Positions 54,651 through 64,000 of a stretch of 64,000 bases of DNA are shown one piece after another (the first letter of the stretch is position 1; every line of letters starts with the position of its first letter). This stretch comes from Silene conica (taxonomy: Eukaryota; Streptophyta; Magnoliopsida; Caryophyllales; Caryophyllaceae), in contig CM055315.2 in the NCBI GenBank assembly GCA_029255685.2, forward strand, positions 30,075,501 through 30,139,500. Direction: 5' to 3'. Made by a program: the position numbers and the translations under genes. The notes under the pieces were generated by a model that saw only the letters and a list, made by a program, of their open reading frames with translations, ran no database searches and was not told the DNA's origin.

Positions 54651-54928
54651 GTATTTTTTTTTTTAGAAAAAAGCATGATGGTCTATGAAGGTCTTCCATT
54701 CTCACCCACGTACTAAGCTATTCACTTAAACCACGTCGTTCTCAACCTGCAATGTTTACTTAAACCACATCGTTCTCAACAACGCAAATTGGAAACAAAA
54801 CAAGCCAACCATTGTCTATTAGAGCTAAAATGTAAGTACATAGTGTAGCACAAGGGATTAGATCAAATACTAAGTGTAGCAACTAAAATGTCTATTACAT
54901 TACCGACTAATCTATTACAAGAAGTACT

Positions 54929-57024
54929 TCAAGTCTTCTTCTTCCCTCGAAGGCGAGAATAAAACCGCTTTCCCTTTGAAGGCTCCGGGGTACCTTGTTC
55001 ATTGATGGGTGACATGGAAGTGTTAGCGCGTGGAGATCGCCTCGTGTAATGCCTCAATGGCAAGTCGTCTTCCAAGTCCATTGAGTCTAGAGACTCATCA
55101 CCCATGGTTGAATCTGCTTCCCTTGGTGCTTCGGTTTGTTGAAGAAGATGTGAGTAGCCTACATTTTGGAGGGATTGAGAGGAGTAATCTCGGAGGTTGG
55201 AAACCATGGAGCGGAAATGAGGGGGCACCTCACGAGGCATGTTTTGAAGCTCTCTATCACAAGTCATATGGACATTGACAAAACCTTGAGCCTAAAACAA
55301 AAGAATATTAGTTAAGTGGTAATGGGAAACAATAGCTTAAATAAAAAACAATAGTATCGAAACAATGTACTTACAAGATATTGTGTTGCTCCAAAAGGTG
55401 CTTGATAGCTTGCTTGTTGATTGAAATGGTTAAGGAATAGTAGTGTGCGCTCTCTGTACCAAACCATGTAAGGGTCGTAGTATGTCATCTCATTGTTATC
55501 TTCCACACCACGGAACCTAAATTGTCCCCTCCTAAGCCACATTGCTATATAAGGTGCATGTTTGTCCATCCAGTTGCGTGTGTGGGCACCCCTTTTATCA
55601 ACTTTGTCCAATCTTGGCTCAGTATCACAAGGTCCGGGAATATCTTGTTTCCACCCAAACTGACGAGCCACCCTATTAGGGAAATGCCACTCAACTATGT
55701 CGAAACATATTAAAGGCGTCATCACAACCCAATCATCCGAGTCATCATGACATAAGGGAGGCAAAAAAGACAAAATTTGTGGAGTGTACGGTTGCCATGT
55801 AAACTGATCTTGTCTCATGGTGTCCAAAGCATCCCTATACCCAAGTAGTGTGGTAATGGCTTCGGGTCTCTTTTGGTTCACACTTAACCACCTACGACCC
55901 AATGAGTCAATCCGTATAATGTGTTGAGAACTAACCCAATGGGTTGGGTCCATGATGAGTAGCACCTACGGGGCCCACGAGTTGAGGTCTACCTATTGTA
56001 ATTCGCTCCCATGCCCACAGTTGTAAAAGAATAAGAGGACCTCCAATATCTCTCAACTTGAAGTGACTTGCTTTACATAAATTGCGATACAAAGTAGCAA
56101 GCACGACACTTCCCCTAGAGTAGTTGTCAATGTTGTCCAAATCCCTCAACAAAGGCAAATAAACAACTTGAATGTCATTCCCACTCTTATCCGGGAACAT
56201 GATAGTTGCTATCAAGACAAACAAATAAGCTCTCACATATTGATGTAAAACAACATCATTTGCATCTTCCGGAAGTCCGGAAAGTTCTCCAACAACCATC
56301 TTATCCTTAATGAAGCCCCTTTAAGTTCATCATCTCCCGGTGTTTGGCCTAAGAGCTCATTTATCATTAAAGGCCAATTATACGCGGTTTGCCCACTAAC
56401 AACGTCCCCTCTTATCTTTAACCCCAACAACACTTGTACATATTGCAAGGTCACAGTAGCCTCGCCAATACCCAAATTAAAGGAATGAGTTTCCGGCCTC
56501 CATCTCTCAACCAAGGCACTTATTAAATACACATTTAACTTGATACCTACGATCCTATGAATAAAGAAAAATTGAGAATCTCTAATTAAATTTACTACAA
56601 GCTCACTTACCAAAAATCCCTTGTGCGATACTATATTTGACCTACATCGGAGGGAACCGATGTTCCCCCCCTTCCAATATTGCCTTGCTCCTGTGCACCT
56701 CTTGTGGGGTGAGAAGTTCCGGGTTGGCCGGCCCTGCTTGTTGATGGTGTTCCATGAGTCCTGCACATTTGAAAGAGTTACATTAGCATAGATTAAAAAC
56801 AACAATTTTAAAGCTTTAAAGGCTCCCTCGTTGTTAAGGGGTACAACTTTAAAACACCCGAAACTTGGAAATTTCATCTTCATCCTCAATTGACTACTCA
56901 AACTTTGAATACCAATTCCCTTACATATCTCTTCCACCAAATCAAGATATGTCATCTTTGTACTAGCTAAAATAAAACATTGATTTCCTCCCCTATAAGA
57001 AACACACCCATTTTGCTCCAACAC
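54929..57024 (-). pseudogene. Plant mobile domain (MAIN/MAIL1-like) gene in the MULE, frameshifted
   Basis: Reading leftwards: residues GCVSYRGGNQCFILA to SFGCFKVVPLN (57024-56800) resemble the MuDR N-terminal domain. After a probable intron (acceptor TTTCAAATGTGCAG near 56761) comes the plant mobile domain: SALVERWRPETHSFNLGIGE, ATVTLQYVQVLLGLKIRGD, VVLHQYVRAYLFVLIATIMF, GPLILLQLWAWERI and VRWLSVN-like RRWLSVNQKRPEA. The frame shifts near 56285 and near 55965. A GTAAGT donor near 55375 and an acceptor near 55294 lead to a last exon (AQGFVNVHMTC..., stop at 54929) with a basic C-terminus. Plant mobile domain proteins include MAIN and MAIL1, linked to silencing and genome stability in Arabidopsis; related domains are found in transposons. 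Confidence 0.82.
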
Positions 57025-57969
57025 TTCTCATCCCAATAACAAATGATTGGAAAATTACAAATATTCATTCTATACAAGAAAATTAGACAAATTTAGTACA
57101 AATCAAAAATTTCTAAACTAAACATAACCTAATTCTACCCAAAATACATACTAAACATATATTTTAGAGATACATTAACAAACTAACCATAACCTAATTT
57201 TACCAAAAAATTCTTAAACTAACAATAACCTAATCCAATTGAAATTTGGGGTTCTTTTAGGATGAAAATAAATTAAGCTATGAGTGATAGATCTAAACAA
57301 AAAAAAAACATAATTAACTACAATTAACTTAATATAAGCTATATCTAACAGCAAATCAATGTTAATATACAAGTTTAAGGAAAAGAAATTACCTTGCTAA
57401 TTAGGTAGAAGGTGTAAATCCAATAGAATACCGGAGAGATGGCGGAAAGATGATTGAGACAAGGGAAATGAGAGGTAAGATGGGAGAAATAGCTAATTTG
57501 AGTCGGATTCAGAGTGTTTGTGAGGGGTGTTTTTTTTTCCGTTATGTTTAGAATATAGGTGAGAATGAGGGGGTTTGGCTGGGTTTTGTAAAAAAAAAAA
57601 TGAAACTGCCTATATACGCCAACACGAATGGCGGGTCTTCTTCCCATAACACGCCATTACGTATGGCGTGTTTCCCTTTCGTCATTTTCCAGAAGTTCCT
57701 GATTTGGGCTGTCAAAATAACTTGTTTAGACACGCCATACGTAATGGCGTGTTTCTTTCTGAAAACCCGCCATACGTAATGGCGTGTTTGTGTGTCAATA
57801 TTTTCCAACCCCCTGCCTCAAATGTGCATTATAGACACGCCATTTGTAGCGGCGTGTTTAATCCTCGGATTTCCCGAGCCTACGTGGACACCATTTTGAC
57901 AATTACTTTGTAGTCCAAGCCCAAAACGACAATTACTTTGTTTTTGAGCGTCATTTTAAAAAATCGTTC

Positions 57970-58447
57970 AATTTTAGCTTTGTCCTAAAAAAAATCTAAC
58001 TTATATACTTTAATAAAATTATGAATATTACTATAAGTTTCACAAATTCTCATTTATGACGATAATATCCGTTAAAAGCTTGTAACAAGTTGAATAAATT
58101 CACTTTGCGAGATAAAGACAAACTATTTGTGATTCTCTATGCATTTTTATTTTCGTCCTATCTAAACAAGTGAATGTATTTAATCTATTATGACAGATAT
58201 ACCCGTCATAAGGGAGAGACATATTAATAAAGTTTATGAGTTCAGTTATTAAATCTTTAAGCACGAAAACTTGCAATAAAAGTCAAAAATATTACACATA
58301 AATTTAGTTAAATTTTAGCTTTGAAAAAGAAATAATAAATTTATAAACTTTAATAAACTTAGAAAAAATACACATATATTGAAAACAAATAAAATTTGAG
58401 GTAATAAGCTCAGAAAAATACTTCTAAGTCTACAATATTACATTCAA
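57970..58447. other. AT-rich spacer, no feature seen
   Basis: About 480 bp. The part 58227-58312 repeats the sequence flanking the MULE on the left. No gene. Confidence 0.5.
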
Positions 58448-59541
58448 CTAGTTTAGTTTCCCGTGAAATCACGGTATTTTTCAAACTCTTCATTAATAAA
58501 TTTTTGTCAGCGTAAATATTTTTCATTGCGTTGCGTACTAGTTTGATATTCAGATCATTTTATAGGACTATGTTTTTTTATTATAACATATTATTTTGTT
58601 ATTCTCCTTCTATTAGTTTTGTAACCAAATAATATCTTTTTTGCTCAACGTCAAAATGGTAATTTTGTTATCGAATTTTATTAAAACGATACTTTGTATT
58701 AGTAACAAAAATAATATGTAATATTAATCATTGCTGGGATACCTTTATATTTTTCTAGTTTAGAAATAATAATGATATTTAAGACGTAAAATATTCTTTA
58801 CTAATTTTCTCTAAACTATTATAATGTTTAATAGAATTAAAATAAAATAAATGAGGTAAGTAAATAGATAAAACAACATGAATTCTGAGATTAAAGTTCA
58901 ACATATAAAAGATATGTTACTCATTACTATTCGTTTTTTTTTTTTGGAATAAAATATAAGTAAATATTAAGAGAATTAATATAAACACATTATCAAAATC
59001 GATAGGTATATACAATGTATTTTTGCCACGTTATCATCTAAGCATCGATAAGACAACTACATCAAATGCATCATATCTCATTAGTATTTGAATCACAAGG
59101 AAAATTTAAATTTACCATTTTAATCAACATAATTAAATATATAGATAATACCATATTTATATTAAACATGCGTTACTCATATTTGTAATTTGTTGTCAAT
59201 ATCAATTTTAATAAATTCACTACACATTAACAATGATAAATATATTAAAAATATCCGTAAAACAAAATATCACTACTAAAAATGTGAAATTAAAAAGTTA
59301 AAGTTACAATTTCGTCTAGCTAGGATTTCATTCACAAAAGTTTGACCACAATTCACCGATATTATATTTAATCATGGAAGATCTCAAATGTCTTCAAAAG
59401 CATTTGATAATGGTTAAAACGAACTATTTAATACAAATGCTTGTCAATTTCTCCACTTCTCTACTATTTATCTCTTATTTTCTTATTTTCTTGTCAATTT
59501 GATTCATGCTCACCACAAAGTAAAGATATAAAGGTGTTGAA

Positions 59542-60560
59542 AAATAAATCAAATGAAATAATTTGGTGAAAATAAATAAATTTTTCCTTAATTTGTTTTT
59601 GCTATGAATGTGCTATAATTTTTATCAATTCATTTGCTTTTATAGGTGAAATGTTTTTGTAACATTAGAATATAAAAAGTTTAGCATTAAATTATGATTA
59701 TTAGGTGGAATATAAATGAAAATTTAAATAACATGAGTAATTAGTCTATTGAATACTACTTTATCTATTCATTTTTTTTACTTCTTTTAAAATAATAAAA
59801 AAAAAATTGGTCAAACATTTAAATGCAATGGACACATGTTATTAAGTAACTACTCAATCTATTTTTATTTTAGGGTACTCAATCTATTTTTTTATGTACT
59901 TAATAAATCAAATGAAATAATTTGGTGAAAATAAACAATTTTTTCATTAATTTGTTTTTGCTATGAATGTGGTAGAATTTTTATCAATTCATTTTCTTTT
60001 ATAGGAGAAATGTTTTCGTAACATTAAAATATAAAAAGTTTAACAGTAAATTATGATTATTAAGTGGAATATAAATGAGTTTAAATAAGATGACTAATTA
60101 GTCTATTGAATACTACTTTGTCTATTTATTTTCTATTTTTACTTTTTTTTTTAAATAATAATAAAAGATTAGTCAAATATTTAAATGTAGTGTACACATG
60201 TTATTAAATAACTACCCAATCTAGGTTTTTTATGTATTTAATAATAAATCAAATGAAATAATTTGGTGAAAGTAAACTAATTTTTTCATTAATTTGTTTT
60301 TGCTAAAAATGAGTTAGAATCTTTATCAATTCATTTTCTTTTATAGGAGAAATGTTTTCGTAACATTGGAATATAAAAAGTTTAACATTAAATTATGATT
60401 AATAAGAGGAATTTAAATGAAAGTTTAAATAAGACGACTAATTAGTCTATTGAATACTACTTTGCCTATTCATTTTTTATTTTTATTTTTTAAAAAAAAT
60501 AATAAAAAAAAATTGGTCAAATATTTAAATGTAGCGGGCACTTGTTATTAAGTAACTACA
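59542..60560. repeat. Three tandem repeats of about 320-360 bp
   Basis: Copies start with AATAAATCAAATGAAATAAT at 59542, 59902 and 60243. Each holds TTTGTTTTTGCTA, ATGTTTT.GTAACATT and AATTAGTCTATTGAATACTAC. Copies 2 and 3 look more alike than either to copy 1. Confidence 0.88.
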
Positions 60561-60720
60561 TACTCAATCTAGGTTTTTTTTACGTATTTTATCTTTTCAT
60601 TTTCTATTTCTACATTTTTTTAATAAAAAAAATTGATCTAGCATTTCAACGTGGTGCGCCACATGTCTTTCTAGCATGTCAATGTAATACGCCACGTGTC
60701 ATTCTAATATTACTCAATCT

Positions 60721-61650
60721 CAGGGCCGTCCCTGTGAATTCGGGGGTCCTGTGCGATGTTTTATAATGGGCCCCTATGATAGAATGTTTTCGCTATTTAA
60801 AAGGCGTCATTTTTTTAATTAATTGTCTAACGAAATAGAGCAAATAAAGAAAACGATGATATTATTATTTAATTGCTCAACTAAAATATTAACATTGAAA
60901 TAAGAAATTTGTGTGCTAGATAAGTATTTTAAAACAACCTTTATAGTGATTATTGAGGAAGACGATCTCATTATGCTACCGAGAGTCATTTTATATACAA
61001 TCCACTCATTTTGTTAGTATCAGTAACAAATAAATGATTTTTCTTACATAAAAAATTATTTAACATGTGAAACCGGCTAGTCTCTCTTAAGATGAATATA
61101 TTCGTTCTAAGATTAAAACTGATCAAATATATTAAATAAAATAAATGTGAAATATTTAGAAAATCACAAACTCTCATCGAGGACGGAAGTATCCGTCTTA
61201 AGCTTAAGACGGGTCAAATAATAACCCATTTGTATAGATAAGACAAACATCTTGTCCTAGATTTTTTCATTTTTGTCTTATTCATAGATGTGATAACTAT
61301 TTGACCTGTCGTAACTTAAATGGATATATCCGTCTTAAGAGAAACTTAATGTGTATGAGAATTGTACATGCTTGAATGCGTAAAAATTTTAACACTTAAC
61401 ATGTTTGAATAGAAAAACATTAACATGAAGCTTAATTTACAACAAAAAAAACCCAAAATGCTGCCAACATGAATCGAGCACGTGACCTCATGAAAAAAAC
61501 TCGTATAACAACCACTGTGCTACATGTACAATACTGCTCTTAAATGCTTCATTTTATTGATAATCTGTATAACTGGAAGTAGATTTGGGCCCCAAATTTT
61601 TGGGGGCCCTGTGCGCTCGCACAGTTTGATCATGCCTTGGGCCGGGCCTG
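60721..61650. mobile_element. Non-autonomous hAT element
   Basis: 930 bp with termini CAGGGCCGTCCC and GGGCCGGGCCTG and an exact 8-bp target duplication CTCAATCT (60713-60720 and 61651-61658). No transposase. A smaller inverted-repeat element lies inside at about 61175-61345. Confidence 0.88.
61175..61345. mobile_element. MITE-like inverted-repeat element inside the hAT element
   Basis: The left arm with TATCCGTCTTAAG, GACGGGTCAAATAATAAC and ATAGATAAGAC is mirrored by GTCTTATTCATAGATGTGATA, ACTATTTGACCTGTCG and TATATCCGTCTTAAG on the right. Ends and target duplication are not fixed. Confidence 0.5.
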
Positions 61651-61683
61651 CTCAATCTATGGCTTTTTATGTTATTATATAGA

Positions 61684-61967
61684 TATAGATGTATGTTCAT
61701 TTTTCTCATATTTTACGGAGTACTTATATAGTTATATATATCGAAAGGCGAAAGCTGAGAAACAAGGAGACACTGTTAATGAAAAGCTTGAAGAAGCAGC
61801 ATCGTATTAGGCACGTACTCCGTCTTAGTATCTTACCATTAACTAGCATGTAAAGCCGACTAAGCCAAACAACACAAGAGACTATATTAACAGGGATGAC
61901 TAGAATGTCAAAGCTACCAATCTAAGATTAAGCTATTCATTACACCAGAAGCTCCTAACTCCCATCA
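61684..61967. other. Region just downstream of the RAE1 stop codon
   Basis: Probable 3' untranslated and flanking sequence of the minus-strand RAE1 gene; no poly(A) signal can be chosen with confidence. Confidence 0.4.
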
Positions 61968-63651
61968 TTACCGTCTACCAGTGCCACCTACTCTTGGCTT
62001 TGCTTTCACGTCAACTTCCTACATCCATGAAGGAGATAAGTTACATTAGAAAGAGGGCTCCCGATAATACAATATCAAGACGAGCAACTCTAATTCAAAT
62101 GAGATATAATCAAATAACAATATGACATTCTCACATGCGAGATTAGCCTAAACCCTTGCGTATTCTTATTTAAATATAGGGTTATGTTTTGGTCTCACAT
62201 GTAAGACGGCCACCTATATGTTTTTGACAATGATGTAACATCAAACTCGAGATGCCAAACCTGTGGTAAGTGCACAAAGATGTAGGTCTTCGCAGTTGCA
62301 GGGTTATGGTTCTCCGCACCTTTGCTCCAATCATAACACGTCTACGATTTTATGTAAATGCAAATATGTCAAACATACACACAATCATGATAACAGCTAT
62401 AAGAAGAATTATCCAGCAAAGAACAGATCCAGATGAAAATAATAGGTTTGATAAATAAACACAAAGCAAATGCACCATGTTCTATTCTCCATCCTCACTG
62501 AAAGAACAACTCAACAACCTTTACTAATGCTCGCAAATTAAGCAATCAAGTTAAGGGTCTCAAAATAAAACCAGGAGACTGAAAATGCATTATGAAAATT
62601 GATTATTGAAGAACCTACCGAGTATGCATATAGGGATCCGTCATTGTTGAAGGTACTGCAAGGTATTGGCTGGCTGCATCTTGACATTGCCTGTTAAAAG
62701 AGCATATATTAGAGATGACACCACATAAAAATACATACAAACTAGTACACAAATACATGAGTTTAGTGTTATTTTGTTGATATATCTTATACGTGCTCGT
62801 GTGACACACAAAAGATAACAGATATTGACTAGGTTCTCGAAGATCTACTCAGAGTCTCAGACCACAGAGGCAGTAACATTAACCCGGAAGAGGGTTACCT
62901 TTAACCTCTGCTTACTATCCTTGTCCCAGAAATTAAAAGCACCATCAGATCCAGCTGTCGCAAATGTGCCATGTACCTAATCAACAATGCAGGGATTCCC
63001 GTCAAGTTTTCATTTTTTTTTGGGCGGGGGTTGGGGAGTTTAGAATAAGGGAATCAAACACTCGTTATTCTTTGGTTCTGGATAATGATGAAATAAAGCA
63101 AAATGACTTCCTAAAATAGTTGTGCTTCTTTTCATTATGAAGTGTCCAGTCATTCATTTAAACGTTTTAGATTCAATTTTCATCTTAGGTCATTTGGGAA
63201 CAACCTCCTTGTGTTGCTATCACAAGCGTAAGGCTTAATACATCCAACCCCTTCTTACCTCGAGGCACTGGGAACATTGTTGTTACTATTTTGCACTTCC
63301 CCCATCTATGTTTTATATTACATAATTGTTGTGTTTTATATTTAGCGTAAATGTAGAGTCGAGGACCTATGGTATTGTGTGTTTTATATTAGCGTAAATG
63401 TAAACAGGCGGAAATCAAGAATCATCACTTTAGGTGGGAAATCATTGTGTCAGGGCAGAGTTCCATTGCTACTCAAATGGATTAACTTACAAGGAAAAAT
63501 CATATTAAAGGGGAAAACTTACAGGATGGAAGTCTAGAGAGTTGACAGAATATATGTCATTCCCTTCCCTATGACACTTGAAAGTGAAATTTTTGCCTTG
63601 TTGAGCATCATCCAGATGATGGACACCAACTCGCCCCTCTATTGATCCCAC
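61968..63651 (-). CDS. RAE1: RAE1-like mRNA export factor (WD40 protein), C-terminal five exons
   Basis: Exons on the minus strand in coding order: 63651-63523 ([15 protein letters not shown] ... DFHP), 62976-62899 ([20 protein letters not shown]), 62690-62619 ([14 protein letters not shown]), 62341-62261 ([18 protein letters not shown]), 62018-61968 ([16 protein letters not shown], stop). All introns are GT-AG and phase 0; together 136 codons. RAE1 is a WD40-propeller protein of the nuclear pore that binds NUP98 and acts in mRNA export. These exons hold the last blades and the typical C-terminal tail. Upstream exons lie beyond 64000. No stop or frameshift was seen, so this is a likely functional host gene bordering the transposon cluster. 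Confidence 0.93.
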
Positions 63652-64000
63652 CTTAAAAGAAAGGCCACGAGATTTAATAGATGTTATTCACAATCACAAG
63701 AAAACTCTAATGAAATTAACCAAAAAAGTCTTAGTTCTAACACCACTAGGCAAACCGAGGTAATGGGGCTTCATAACGAGATGTAAAATGTGAAGGAAAG
63801 GCGCACGGCATATGCATACAAGACACAGATTTTACAATCAAATTTGTACTTTCACATGAGGTATTGTGCAACAGAAGCAGTTGGTAAAATAATCAGAAGA
63901 AAAAGGTACGGCATTTGCATAACAGTACACCTCATCTAATGCACCTTATGCACAAGGTGCATCTAGGTGTCAAAGGGCCTTTTGGCCAGTGCCTCACTCG
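63652..64000 (-). other. RAE1 intron sequence at the right edge
   Basis: No further RAE1 exon is recognisable. ATGCACCTTATGCACAAGGT near 63941 is repeat-like. Confidence 0.5.

Larger units (their letters stand above)
54277..57969 (-). mobile_element. Mutator-like element carrying a plant mobile domain gene
   Basis: Long terminal inverted repeats of about 385 bp (54277-54665 and 57588-57969; outer ends GAACGATTTTTTAAAATG), with an exact 9-bp target duplication AATTTTAGC. The single gene, on the minus strand, joins a MuDR-N-terminal-like segment to a plant mobile domain. No transposase catalytic region is present, so the element is non-autonomous. The TIRs hold repeated ACACGCCAT...ATGGCGTGT hairpins. 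Confidence 0.88.
58448..61683 (-). mobile_element. Helitron candidate, minus strand, with internal tandem repeats
   Basis: On the minus strand the 3' end is the hairpin CCGTGATTTCACGG, about nine bases, then CTAG followed by T. The candidate 5' end is TCTATATAATAACAT after an A at 61683. A 3' hairpin followed by CTRR, and insertion between A and T, are the Helitron signature. No Rep/helicase is present, so it would be non-autonomous. The three tandem repeats and the hAT element lie inside. The 5' end is less certain than the 3' end. Confidence 0.55.

Overview
This 64 kb window is nuclear DNA of a flowering plant, almost certainly a eudicot with a repeat-rich genome. Evidence: tRNA-Asp- and tRNA-Met-primed LTR retrotransposons of Athila and Copia type, CACTA, Mutator, hAT and Helitron DNA transposons, a plant mobile domain gene, and the C-terminal exons of a conserved eukaryotic host gene, RAE1. 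The order cannot be fixed from sequence alone. No bacterial-type gene, rRNA or tRNA gene was seen.

Layout. 1-34444 is the 3' part of one CACTA transposon, ending at a CACTA-type terminus (34436-34444) preceded by subterminal repeats. Its TNP2-like transposase is a pseudogene in three blocks (1-1511, 17199-17435, 31761-33375), split by later insertions: a gag-only Copia element on the minus strand (TE1, 1512-9730); a non-autonomous Athila-like element (TE2, 9737-17198); an almost intact, very young 12.3 kb Athila-like element (TE3, 17880-30177) preceded by a duplicated piece of its own 3' end; an LTR fragment of the TE5 family (30178-31760); and an old Copia LTR fragment (33376-33997). The CACTA element itself sits in a Copia pol relic (34445-35112). 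Then follow a 5'-truncated Athila-like element (TE4, 35113-43653, with a hAT MITE inside) and TE5, a minus-strand element with 2.7 kb LTRs and no coding capacity (43681-50650).

The right part is less dense: two nested TIR elements (51763-53972), a Mutator-like element with a 9-bp target duplication carrying a plant mobile domain gene (54277-57969), a Helitron candidate holding three tandem repeats and a hAT element (58448-61683), and five 3'-terminal exons of RAE1 on the minus strand (61968-63651).

Most notable pattern. Almost every element carries its own dispersed set of hairpin-forming repeats. The strongest case is in TE5-family LTRs: a cassette of about ten tandem hairpins with a constant loop and stems that differ from unit to unit but stay self-complementary, with G-U-compatible changes, bracketed by two larger hairpins with another constant loop. 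It occurs in two diverged LTR copies (30301-31235 plus; 48415-49215 minus). TE2 uses CTCGATCGAG, TE3 GGTCGACC pairs, TE4 and the TE5 LTR a CAGCCGG...CCGGCTG unit, and the Mutator TIRs ACACGCCAT...ATGGCGTGT. All element limits, differences and stems were read by eye; no alignment, folding or database search was run.
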